From contig CALDGQ010000023.1 in the NCBI GenBank assembly GCA_937941765.1, positions 118,458-182,457 on the forward strand: 64,000 bases of DNA, written 5' to 3'. The translations under genes and the position numbers were made by a program. This DNA comes from an uncultured Saprospiraceae bacterium (lineage in GTDB: Bacteria; Bacteroidota; Bacteroidia; Chitinophagales; Saprospiraceae). Within the stretch, counting starts at the first letter, position 1, and each line of letters begins with the position of its first letter. Shown piece after piece: positions 9,688 to 16,579 of the stretch. The notes under the pieces are model-generated. The model made no database searches. It worked only from the letters and a program-made list of their open reading frames with translations, and had not been told where the DNA came from.

Positions 9688-10259
9688 AAAAATTATTAGC
9701 GGAGATCTCAAAATGTCAATTGTGTGCTGAGCATCTAACTGAACACGGGGTGCGTCCTGTTGTAACTGGTCATGCGAAAAGCAAGATCATTATCATTGGA
9801 CAAGCGCCAGGTATTATTGTGCATCGTAGTGGCATTCCTTGGGATGATAAAAGTGGTGAGAATTTAAGAAGTTGGATGAATATCGAAAAGGAAACTTTTT
9901 ATGATACCAAACAAATTGCTATCGTCCCCATGGGTTTTTGTTATCCAGGTAAAGGCAAATCAGGTGATCTCCCTCCTCGCAAAGAATGTGCGCCTCAATG
10001 GCATCCACAGTTGCTGAAAAAAATGAAAAATGTTGAGTTGGTTTTGTTGATTGGTAAATATGCACAAGATCATTATCTCGTGGATGACTATACTAAAACT
10101 TTAACGGAACGTGTCAAAAACTATAAAAAATATCTTCCAGACTTTTTTGTCTTACCGCATCCTTCTCCTAGGAATAATATTTGGCAAGCTAAAAATGAGT
10201 GGTTTAAAACGGATGTATTGCCTGCTTTGAAGAAAAGGATAAATTTGATATTAGATTGA
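9684..10259 (+). CDS. uracil-DNA glycosylase family protein
   Basis: A 191-residue member of the UDG superfamily. Motif A is GQAPG (39-43) and motif B is HPSPRN (159-164), the two loops forming the uracil pocket and the intercalating segment. An N-terminal CxxC (CQLC, 11-14) recalls families 4/5, where four cysteines hold an iron-sulfur cluster; only one further cysteine pair candidate is present (C86, C102), so a cluster is uncertain. The expected role is excision of uracil from DNA before base-excision repair. It is translationally coupled to the upstream membrane protein. Confidence 0.85.
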   Translation: MKKLLAEISKCQLCAEHLTEHGVRPVVTGHAKSKIIIIGQAPGIIVHRSGIPWDDKSGENLRSWMNIEKETFYDTKQIAIVPMGFCYPGKGKSGDLPPRKECAPQWHPQLLKKMKNVELVLLIGKYAQDHYLVDDYTKTLTERVKNYKKYLPDFFVLPHPSPRNNIWQAKNEWFKTDVLPALKKRINLILD

Positions 10260-10283
10260 TTGTTTGAAAACAAAAATGTTCTA

Positions 10284-10406
10284 ATGGAAAACACAATTCT
10301 ATTTATTGTAATCGCAATAATGATTGTTTTGATTATTTCGTGGGCAAATCATTTTACTAAAAGACAAGATATCAGACATCCAATGACATTAATTCCTATC
10401 TTGTGA
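10284..10406 (+). CDS. possible 40-residue single-pass membrane protein
   Basis: A short ORF, MENTILFIVIAIMIVLIISW, continuing to a charged tail (HFTKRQDIRHP), starting 25 bases after the glycosylase stop. The composition is that of a small one-helix membrane protein with the basic side after the helix. It is preceded by AAAATGTTCTA with no clear ribosome-binding site, as usual in the phylum. It may be a real small gene or chance; nothing supports a function. Confidence 0.35.
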   Translation: MENTILFIVIAIMIVLIISWANHFTKRQDIRHPMTLIPIL

Positions 10407-10431
10407 GTCAAATACAAACCTGTTAATTTCC

Positions 10432-11001
10432 ATGCCTGACCATCGTCATTTCAAACTTCACAAACCTGATGGTTATATCTCACAGTTTATTTATAATAGC
10501 TCTAGAAAGAAAAAAGTCTTAAGCGAATTATATGATTTTCCTGACAAAACAATGTCTATAGGACGTTTGGACGAATTATCTGAAGGGTTATTGTTATTGA
10601 CGACAGATGGAAAAATGAGTAATTACATTACAAGTCGAAAAGTAGACAAAGAGTATTACGTTTTATTAGATGGAGTCATTACCCAAGAAGCAATTGAAAA
10701 AATGAAAGCCGGTGTTAAAATTGGAATCAAAGGCGAAAAATATTTAACTAAACCATGTAAAGCGCACATCCTTACCTCTCCTCCTAACTTCGCTCCTAGA
10801 AATAAAAGAATTAGAGACGATCGTCACGGTCCAAGTACCTGGGCATCTATCACTATCAATGAAGGAAAATATAAACAAGTTCGCAAAATGACTGCCGCAG
10901 TCGGTTTTCCAACCTTGCGATTGATACGTGTTCGGATTGGCGATATATTGTTAGGTGATATGAAGGCTGGAGAGGTAGAGGAAATTGAGTTGAAACACTG
11001 A
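10432..11001 (+). CDS. rluE: 23S rRNA pseudouridine synthase, RluE/RsuA family
   Basis: A 189-residue enzyme that isomerises a uridine in 23S rRNA. The catalytic loop GRLDELSEGLLLLTTDG lies at 44-60, with Asp47 the expected nucleophile. KEYYVLL (~74) and the basic GKYKQVRKM segment near 155 are further RsuA/RluE-family landmarks. It lacks an N-terminal S4 domain, which fits RluE (position 2457 in E. coli numbering) rather than RsuA or RluB. An insertion at ~113-137 (SPPNFAPRNKRIRDDRHGP) is rich in basic residues. The stop is followed immediately by the repeat region starting at 11004. Confidence 0.85.
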   Translation: MPDHRHFKLHKPDGYISQFIYNSSRKKKVLSELYDFPDKTMSIGRLDELSEGLLLLTTDGKMSNYITSRKVDKEYYVLLDGVITQEAIEKMKAGVKIGIKGEKYLTKPCKAHILTSPPNFAPRNKRIRDDRHGPSTWASITINEGKYKQVRKMTAAVGFPTLRLIRVRIGDILLGDMKAGEVEEIELKH

Positions 11002-11003
11002 AC

Positions 11004-11037
11004 GGCAGTAATCACTGAAAGGCAGTAATCACTGAAA
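11004..11037 (+). repeat. perfect 17-bp tandem duplication
   Basis: GGCAGTAATCACTGAAA occurs twice head to tail at 11004-11020 and 11021-11037. The second copy runs into the left arm of the first four-arm element, so it looks like slippage at the element's edge. Confidence 0.9.
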
Positions 11038-11235
11038 GGGCTTCCTAGTATAAACTAGTGGAGCAATCATTATTTCTTGGATAATTTTGATAAAAAAAAG
11101 ATGCCCTTTTAGTGATATTTAGACGAAATATAAAACCTTCTAATACATATCATTAAAAGGGCTGGAAGAATCTATAGTCAGATTTTTTTGAAATTGAAAA
11201 GTCGTTTTTATCAAACTTTGGAAGCCCTTTCAATG
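11030..11235. repeat. four-arm inverted-repeat element, copy 1
   Basis: A 206-bp unit with four related 12-base arms: CACTGAAAGGGC (11030-11041), GCCCTTTTAGTG (11103-11114), CATTAAAAGGGC (11151-11162) and GCCCTTTCAATG (11224-11235). Arms 1-2 and 3-4 each span exactly 85 bases, separated by 36 bases. Arms 1/4 and 2/3 are also mutually complementary, so two alternative foldings exist. Conserved non-arm segments include TCGTTTTTATCAAACTTTGG before arm 4. There is no ORF with coding character inside. Confidence 0.9.
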
Positions 11236-11238
11236 AGA

Positions 11239-11445
11239 CACTGAAAGGGCTTTCCCTCGTTAATTTAAATGGACAATTATTAATTTTAGGAATCTTTCTA
11301 TTATAAAAACTATGCCCTTTTAGTGTTATTAGACAAAAGATCAAACCTTCTTCTTCATATCATTAAAAGGGCTCGAGGAAGCTTTCAATAGTTTTCTGAA
11401 ATTTTTAAAAGTCGTTTTTATCAAACTTTGGAAGCCCTTTCAATG
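11239..11445. repeat. four-arm inverted-repeat element, copy 2
   Basis: Tandem second copy three bases after copy 1. Arms lie at 11239-11250, 11314-11325, 11361-11372 and 11434-11445; half-lengths are 87 and 85 bases with a 35-base centre. Its last arm ends five bases before the stop codon of the minus-strand helical protein. Sequence between the arms has diverged from copy 1 except near arm 4, while the arms themselves are unchanged. Confidence 0.9.
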
Positions 11446-11450
11446 AGGAA

Positions 11451-12860
11451 TCACCCAACTTTTTCCAACAACCAAGCTCTAACTGAAACAGAAAGCACAC
11501 GCTCCTCTTTAACCTGTTTTCTCAACTCAGCACGTTGCTCTTTCTCATACGAAGGCGTAGATATTATTTTACGAACAAAGCCGATAATATTAACAAAATT
11601 CTTGCGATGATAATCACTCACCTCTCTTCTTCGAATAAATTGAGCAAAACTATCTAAATGAGATTCTAAAGAACGAAACTCTCCCAACTCAAAGTAAATT
11701 TGAATTAGCAATGATTTTGAAATAATATTGTTAACCAAATCCTTATACTCCGCAGATTGTAAATGCAACAATGCGTCTCCAAATTCTTTTTTAGCAAAAG
11801 ATAAACGCGCTTTATTAAAACAAATAGTGGCAGCCCGATAAGTTGGATTCAATTTTTCAGAACTTTCGTCAATAAATTTTTCCAACCAATCGTATTCCTC
11901 CAACACCAACGCCATCGCAACAATATTGCTAAAAGTGAAGCGATTGATTCTGTTATTTTCCAATAAAATCTCTTGTTTCAAACCCTCTTTATACAACTCT
12001 AATCCTTCTCGAGCAAATGGTTTATCGCCTTGATTCAATTTCTTAATACAAAAATTAACGCCTAACAAAAATGGGGTTTTTAAATCTTCAATCGAAAACT
12101 TTGATCGATGGTCCGTTAAGATACTTTTGAATTTTTGGAAATAGTGGAGATTGTTTTTCTCTTTTAAAAAACGAAAACAATAGTAATACAACGCAACCGC
12201 TGGTGTTTCTAAATATTTACTGAATTCCAAATCATCAATAAAATTATCTAACAAACCAAAATCGTATTCCGTTTTCACAACAGATTGATGTGTTAATAAA
12301 GAACATGCATTTTTCAGCTTACGGATTAAAAAACTAATGTCTGTATTTTCCGAAATTTCTTGAAAATATAAATCCTCTGTTCGCTTGGAAGACATTTCAT
12401 GGATCATATTTTCTTTGTAAAATTTCAAACTTTGCTCATAATAATATTCATTGCGATATGGAAATGATTGGAGCAATTCATTGGACTTTTTAATGCTGCT
12501 TTGAAAGTTTTTTTCCAATTTTCTTTTGCGATAAATAGAAGAAAGTATCAATCGACTTTCAATTTGATCATTCTTATAATGATTGATGATCATCCATTCT
12601 TCCAGAATTGTTAATAAATATGACATCAAGCCACGTAGTTTCAGAGAATCAAAAGGCTCAGATGGAAAAAGCTTTTTGAATAAATATTCTAGCGTTGGGT
12701 CTTGCTGTTTTTTCTCATAATATTTGACAAACTCCTCATATAACTCAAGCACATTCTTTTGATACACAAAGAAAGGAGAACGTAACATTTTACGCACTTT
12801 TCGTGTCTCTTTGGCGTCAAATGTCGCAATGAGATCAAATAATTTATACTTTCCAGGCAT
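11451..12860 (-). CDS. uncharacterised helical protein
   Basis: A 469-residue, strongly alpha-helical, charged protein without signal peptide or membrane segments. The start at MPGKYKLFDLIATF is preceded by a normal intergenic gap. Residues 10-40 (DAKETRKVRKMLRSPFF) and the remainder, rich in Tyr, Phe, Leu and Lys spaced like TPR/solenoid repeats (YEEFVKYYEKKQ, ALYYYCFRFLKEKNN, ALLHLQSAEYKDLVN), suggest a helical-repeat scaffold. I do not recognise a named family. It is transcribed divergently from the T9SS protein at 13049. Its stop codon lies just outside four-arm repeat copy 2, which may serve as its 3' end. Confidence 0.7.
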   Translation of the reverse strand: MPGKYKLFDLIATFDAKETRKVRKMLRSPFFVYQKNVLELYEEFVKYYEKKQQDPTLEYLFKKLFPSEPFDSLKLRGLMSYLLTILEEWMIINHYKNDQIESRLILSSIYRKRKLEKNFQSSIKKSNELLQSFPYRNEYYYEQSLKFYKENMIHEMSSKRTEDLYFQEISENTDISFLIRKLKNACSLLTHQSVVKTEYDFGLLDNFIDDLEFSKYLETPAVALYYYCFRFLKEKNNLHYFQKFKSILTDHRSKFSIEDLKTPFLLGVNFCIKKLNQGDKPFAREGLELYKEGLKQEILLENNRINRFTFSNIVAMALVLEEYDWLEKFIDESSEKLNPTYRAATICFNKARLSFAKKEFGDALLHLQSAEYKDLVNNIISKSLLIQIYFELGEFRSLESHLDSFAQFIRRREVSDYHRKNFVNIIGFVRKIISTPSYEKEQRAELRKQVKEERVLSVSVRAWLLEKVG

Positions 12861-13048
12861 GAATTTTAAATTAAAATACTACTAAATATTCATTTAATTA
12901 CTTGAATAACAGAAATTTATATAAAATAGGTTGCTTTTTTTCTCCACTAATTTAGTTATTTGTTTTGTGTAAATGGGCAGATATGATTGAACTTTGAGTA
13001 AACTTATTAATTAACCTCATGTTGCAACATTTTTAAACTACATCAATC

Positions 13049-15868
13049 ATGAAGAAACGAATTTTATTCTCACTATTAATATCAATTTGCTTTAGTCATT
13101 TTTTACTTGCTCAAGGCTGGGAAAATGTCCAAACAGATCCAGGAATTGTCTCCTATGGAGAACATTTAATTGCAACCTCTGATGGAAATTATGTAGCAGC
13201 AGGTTTTCAAAGTGGTAACACGTCAGCAGAATTTGGTTCCTATGTATTGAAAATTTCAGAAGATGGTGATGAACTTTGGAGAACGAATATGTCAAATAAT
13301 CCTGGAAGCATTAAATCAATTGTTGAGCTGGCAAATGGACAGTATTTGGTAAAATCACCAGGCTTTACTGGAGGAGAAGCAACGCTTTTCCGGGTTCTTG
13401 ATAGTGCAACCGGTAACACTATAAATACATTCACTTTAAATGAAGACAATCAAAATTGGATTGATGAATTAGTTTTCGTTCAACCTGATGGTGGGTTTAT
13501 TTTTAGTTACATAGTCAATTCATCACCAAAGTTATACAAATATGATAGCAATTATAACCTTGTGCAAACGGATATCCTATCATTTCCTGCAGCTACATTA
13601 AAAGCGCAACTTGATAATGGGAATTTAATTTGGATGTCAAAAGATGACAATGAAATTGTTGTTTATGAATCAGACATTGATGGAACCTTGCTAAACACTG
13701 CCATTTTGCCATGGACGCTTAATCCGCCTTATGATACCTACCTGATTCATCTGAACTATATAAATTCGGAATTGGTTTTTACAATTTCTGAACAAACTGC
13801 AGCAGGCAGCAAAGTATCTTTATTACGTTTTGATAGTTCTTTGAATCAAATTGATGAAGATGTAATTTGGAATGACAATGTTTTTACAGTAGTAAGCATT
13901 TCTCCAGCCAATGATGGTTTTTTAATTTGTGGTCACAATGGAATCAATCCTGACCCATCAGGAGGACAAGGAACTTTGATAAAAACGAATTTACAGGGAG
14001 ATGTTGAGTTTACATATGTCGCTGATAATTTACCTGAATATTCTAAATTCTTCAAGGCAATTCCTTCTGCAAGTGAAGGTTATTTGGCTGTCGGTGATTA
14101 TAACTACGATGCATATACCATCAAACTCGATGAAAACGGGCAGTTGTACTCCAATTTATTAACTGGTAAAATTGCGGTTGACGGTAATGCAGATTGCCTA
14201 TATAATGCCGGAGAAAATCCAGCACCTAATTGGATGGTAGTCGCAGAAAAAGACAACGAACCATTTGCCGCAGACCTTACTGATGAAGAAGGAAACTATT
14301 CATTACAATTAGATGAAGGCGATTTTGTAATTAGCGTGTTACCTGCTAATAGCTATTGGGGATTTTGTGATAATGCCATTGACATTTCTTTCACGTCAGC
14401 TGATCAAACAGCTAGTCATGACTTCATGTTGGAATCAGTAATTGACTGCCCTGAGATGACCATTAATGTATCGAATAGCTGGATGGTTCCATGCGCTGAA
14501 AGAAATATATTTATTGATTATTGTAACAATGGAACTACCGTTGCTCCAGGCGCGACTATTGAATTAGAAGTCGATGAAAACATTGTAGTTGGATCTAGCA
14601 CGCTCCCTTGGAGTTCAATTACTAACAATGTGATTTTATTTGAACTAGGAGATGTTGCCCCTTTTGAATGTGGTACTTTTAGTGTTAGTATTACGCTTCC
14701 ATGTGATCAACCGATTGGCAATAGCTATGGTTTGACTGGACATATTTTCCCAGATGACAATTGCAATACCAACCCAGGATATATGGGTGCATATTTGGAA
14801 TCAGACGGAATTTGCAATCCAAATGAAGTTACTTTCCTTATTCAAAATACTGGTACTGCACCTTCTGATGGTGGAAAAGAATACTTAGTTGTAGAAGATG
14901 CTGTTTTGATGTTTGTCGAACCGATTCCACCACTACAACCCAATGAAATTTTTCCTATTAATATTCCAGCAAATGGCGCTACCTATACTTTGATTCATGA
15001 GCAGGTTGATTTGGCACCGGGCTTATCTGTTCCTATACAGATCGTGGAAGGATGTGGTGCGAATGCTGGAGGTGATTATAGCCAAGGATATAGCAATCAG
15101 TTTCCGAATGGTGACCAAGATCCTTACATTGATATCGATCGCCCGATTAGTGTTGAGGAAACATTACCTAACACCATAATTTCATCCCCAGGTGGTTACG
15201 GAACGCCCAATTACATTGAACCAAATTCATCAATGGAATTTAATATTACATTTGAAAACAATACAGCAGATGAAGTCAATAACTTAAAAATCCTAGTGCC
15301 ATTAAATGAGCATTTGGATATAAAAACACTTCAGAATATTACAAGCAGTCATCGATTTACTTTCAATTTTGAGGAAGGAAATTTATACTTCCTATTTTCA
15401 AACATTGAATTGCCGAACAGCTTGTCTGACCCTGTAAATGCAGAAGGATTCGTATCTTTTAGAATTCAGCTTAAGGAAAATACACCAATTGGAACGGTGA
15501 TTTTTACAAATGCAACCATACAATACGATAATAATAGTCCGATAGCTACCAACCAAACATTCCATACCGTTGGTGAGGAATTTGTTGAGATTTTTACGGT
15601 AAGCACGACACATCCAATCTTAAATGATATCAAAGTTGTCATACAACCAAATCCTGTTGAAGACTTTGCAATTATAGATATTCAAAATCATGAGGCAGAC
15701 AATTACACCTTGGAAATTTATACTACTACAGGAAAACATATCAGTACGCAACAATTTGAAAATCAAAATATCCAACTTCAAAGAAATCAATTGAAAACGG
15801 GTATGTACATTTACAGATTGAGCAGTAAAGATGGCTTTGTGAATACTGGTAGAATAATATTTAAATAG
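13049..15868 (+). CDS. T9SS-secreted surface protein with N-terminal repeat domain
   Basis: A 939-residue exported protein. Signal peptide 1-21 (ending FLLAQG). Residues ~25-370 form a propeller-like region of short repeats (DGNYVAAGFQSG, GGFIFSYIV, DGFLICGHNG, EGYLAVGDYNYD). At ~375-450 there is a SdrD-B/Cna-like domain (GKIAVDGNADCLYNAGENPAP). Residues ~455-840 are beta-sandwich repeats, ending in NNSPIATNQTFHTVGEEF, a signature of the DUF7619 type. The last ~75 residues are a T9SS type A sorting domain (IQPNPVEDFAIIDI ... LKTGMYIYRLSS). It should cross the outer membrane through T9SS and be anchored or released; ligand unknown. A terminator follows. Confidence 0.85.
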   Translation: MKKRILFSLLISICFSHFLLAQGWENVQTDPGIVSYGEHLIATSDGNYVAAGFQSGNTSAEFGSYVLKISEDGDELWRTNMSNNPGSIKSIVELANGQYLVKSPGFTGGEATLFRVLDSATGNTINTFTLNEDNQNWIDELVFVQPDGGFIFSYIVNSSPKLYKYDSNYNLVQTDILSFPAATLKAQLDNGNLIWMSKDDNEIVVYESDIDGTLLNTAILPWTLNPPYDTYLIHLNYINSELVFTISEQTAAGSKVSLLRFDSSLNQIDEDVIWNDNVFTVVSISPANDGFLICGHNGINPDPSGGQGTLIKTNLQGDVEFTYVADNLPEYSKFFKAIPSASEGYLAVGDYNYDAYTIKLDENGQLYSNLLTGKIAVDGNADCLYNAGENPAPNWMVVAEKDNEPFAADLTDEEGNYSLQLDEGDFVISVLPANSYWGFCDNAIDISFTSADQTASHDFMLESVIDCPEMTINVSNSWMVPCAERNIFIDYCNNGTTVAPGATIELEVDENIVVGSSTLPWSSITNNVILFELGDVAPFECGTFSVSITLPCDQPIGNSYGLTGHIFPDDNCNTNPGYMGAYLESDGICNPNEVTFLIQNTGTAPSDGGKEYLVVEDAVLMFVEPIPPLQPNEIFPINIPANGATYTLIHEQVDLAPGLSVPIQIVEGCGANAGGDYSQGYSNQFPNGDQDPYIDIDRPISVEETLPNTIISSPGGYGTPNYIEPNSSMEFNITFENNTADEVNNLKILVPLNEHLDIKTLQNITSSHRFTFNFEEGNLYFLFSNIELPNSLSDPVNAEGFVSFRIQLKENTPIGTVIFTNATIQYDNNSPIATNQTFHTVGEEFVEIFTVSTTHPILNDIKVVIQPNPVEDFAIIDIQNHEADNYTLEIYTTTGKHISTQQFENQNIQLQRNQLKTGMYIYRLSSKDGFVNTGRIIFK

Positions 15869-15930
15869 GATAGAGAAAATTACACCCGCTTACAAGAAAA
15901 CCTCAAAACTACCTAATGTGATTTTGATTT

Positions 15931-15966
15931 GGCTGAACATGATGAATGTTCAGCCATTTTTGTTTT
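15931..15966 (+). terminator. intrinsic terminator
   Basis: GGCTGAACAT and ATGTTCAGCC form a perfect 10-bp stem with a GATGA loop, followed by ATTTTTGTTTT. It lies 63 bases after the T9SS gene at 13049-15868. Confidence 0.9.
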
Positions 15967-16075
15967 AAATCACTCCTTCCTTCCATCTTTGAAAAATACT
16001 CCCAAGTAATAAGTATTCTGCTGCATTTTACAATCAAACTATTGTTTGTATCTTTCCCGAATAAATAAGATCATA

Positions 16076-16561
16076 ATGAGAGTTATTATTGGGGTTATTT
16101 GCTTACTAATACTGGTTTCATGCAATTCTAACAAACCGCTTCAAGTTGGTGAGAAAAGTGTGGTCCCAACTACTTATAATTTCGATTGGTTATTAGGAGA
16201 CTGGAAAAGAACCAATGATGAACCTGGCAATCGAACTTTCGAATCATGGAATAAGGAATCTGATCAATTATATGTAGGAAAAGGTTGGACGATGAAATCA
16301 AAAGATACCATCTCACAAGAAATTATGCATATCGAACTTGAAAATCAAAATTGGGTGCTGAAAGTTTCCTTACCAGGCATTTATGAAGTAACATTCGATA
16401 ACATTAATACTACAAAAAATAGTTTTGAATTTGGAAACGATAAAAATGACTTTCCCAAATTAATAAAATATAAATTTGACGGTAAAAACTTAAATGCAGA
16501 AATTTCCGGAGGTGGCCCAACAATTCCTTTTGAATTTGAAAAAATTGTTTTGAGGAATTAA
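16076..16561 (+). CDS. DUF6265-like lipoprotein
   Basis: A ~161-residue lipoprotein. The start at 16076 is chosen because it gives a clean lipoprotein signal peptide (MRVIIGVICLLILVSC); a longer frame from a TTG at 16046 would add ten polar residues before it. The mature part has the pattern YNFDWLLGDWKRTND, then ESWNKES, typical of DUF6265 proteins (small beta-barrel, lipocalin-like, function unknown). It lies 18 bases upstream of the first sensor kinase gene and may share its transcript. Confidence 0.75.
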   Translation: MRVIIGVICLLILVSCNSNKPLQVGEKSVVPTTYNFDWLLGDWKRTNDEPGNRTFESWNKESDQLYVGKGWTMKSKDTISQEIMHIELENQNWVLKVSLPGIYEVTFDNINTTKNSFEFGNDKNDFPKLIKYKFDGKNLNAEISGGGPTIPFEFEKIVLRN

Positions 16562-16579
16562 TTCATAGACGTATATTTC

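Noticed and set aside
11030..11445. Integron attC sites or transposon ends
   Set aside because: The arms lack the GTTRRRY/RYYYAAC core boxes, and no integrase or transposase lies in the window. Target-site duplications were not seen.
11428..11610. Plus-strand ORF opposite the helical protein's C-terminus
   Set aside because: It begins inside the repeat arm and then runs antisense to a well-supported gene.
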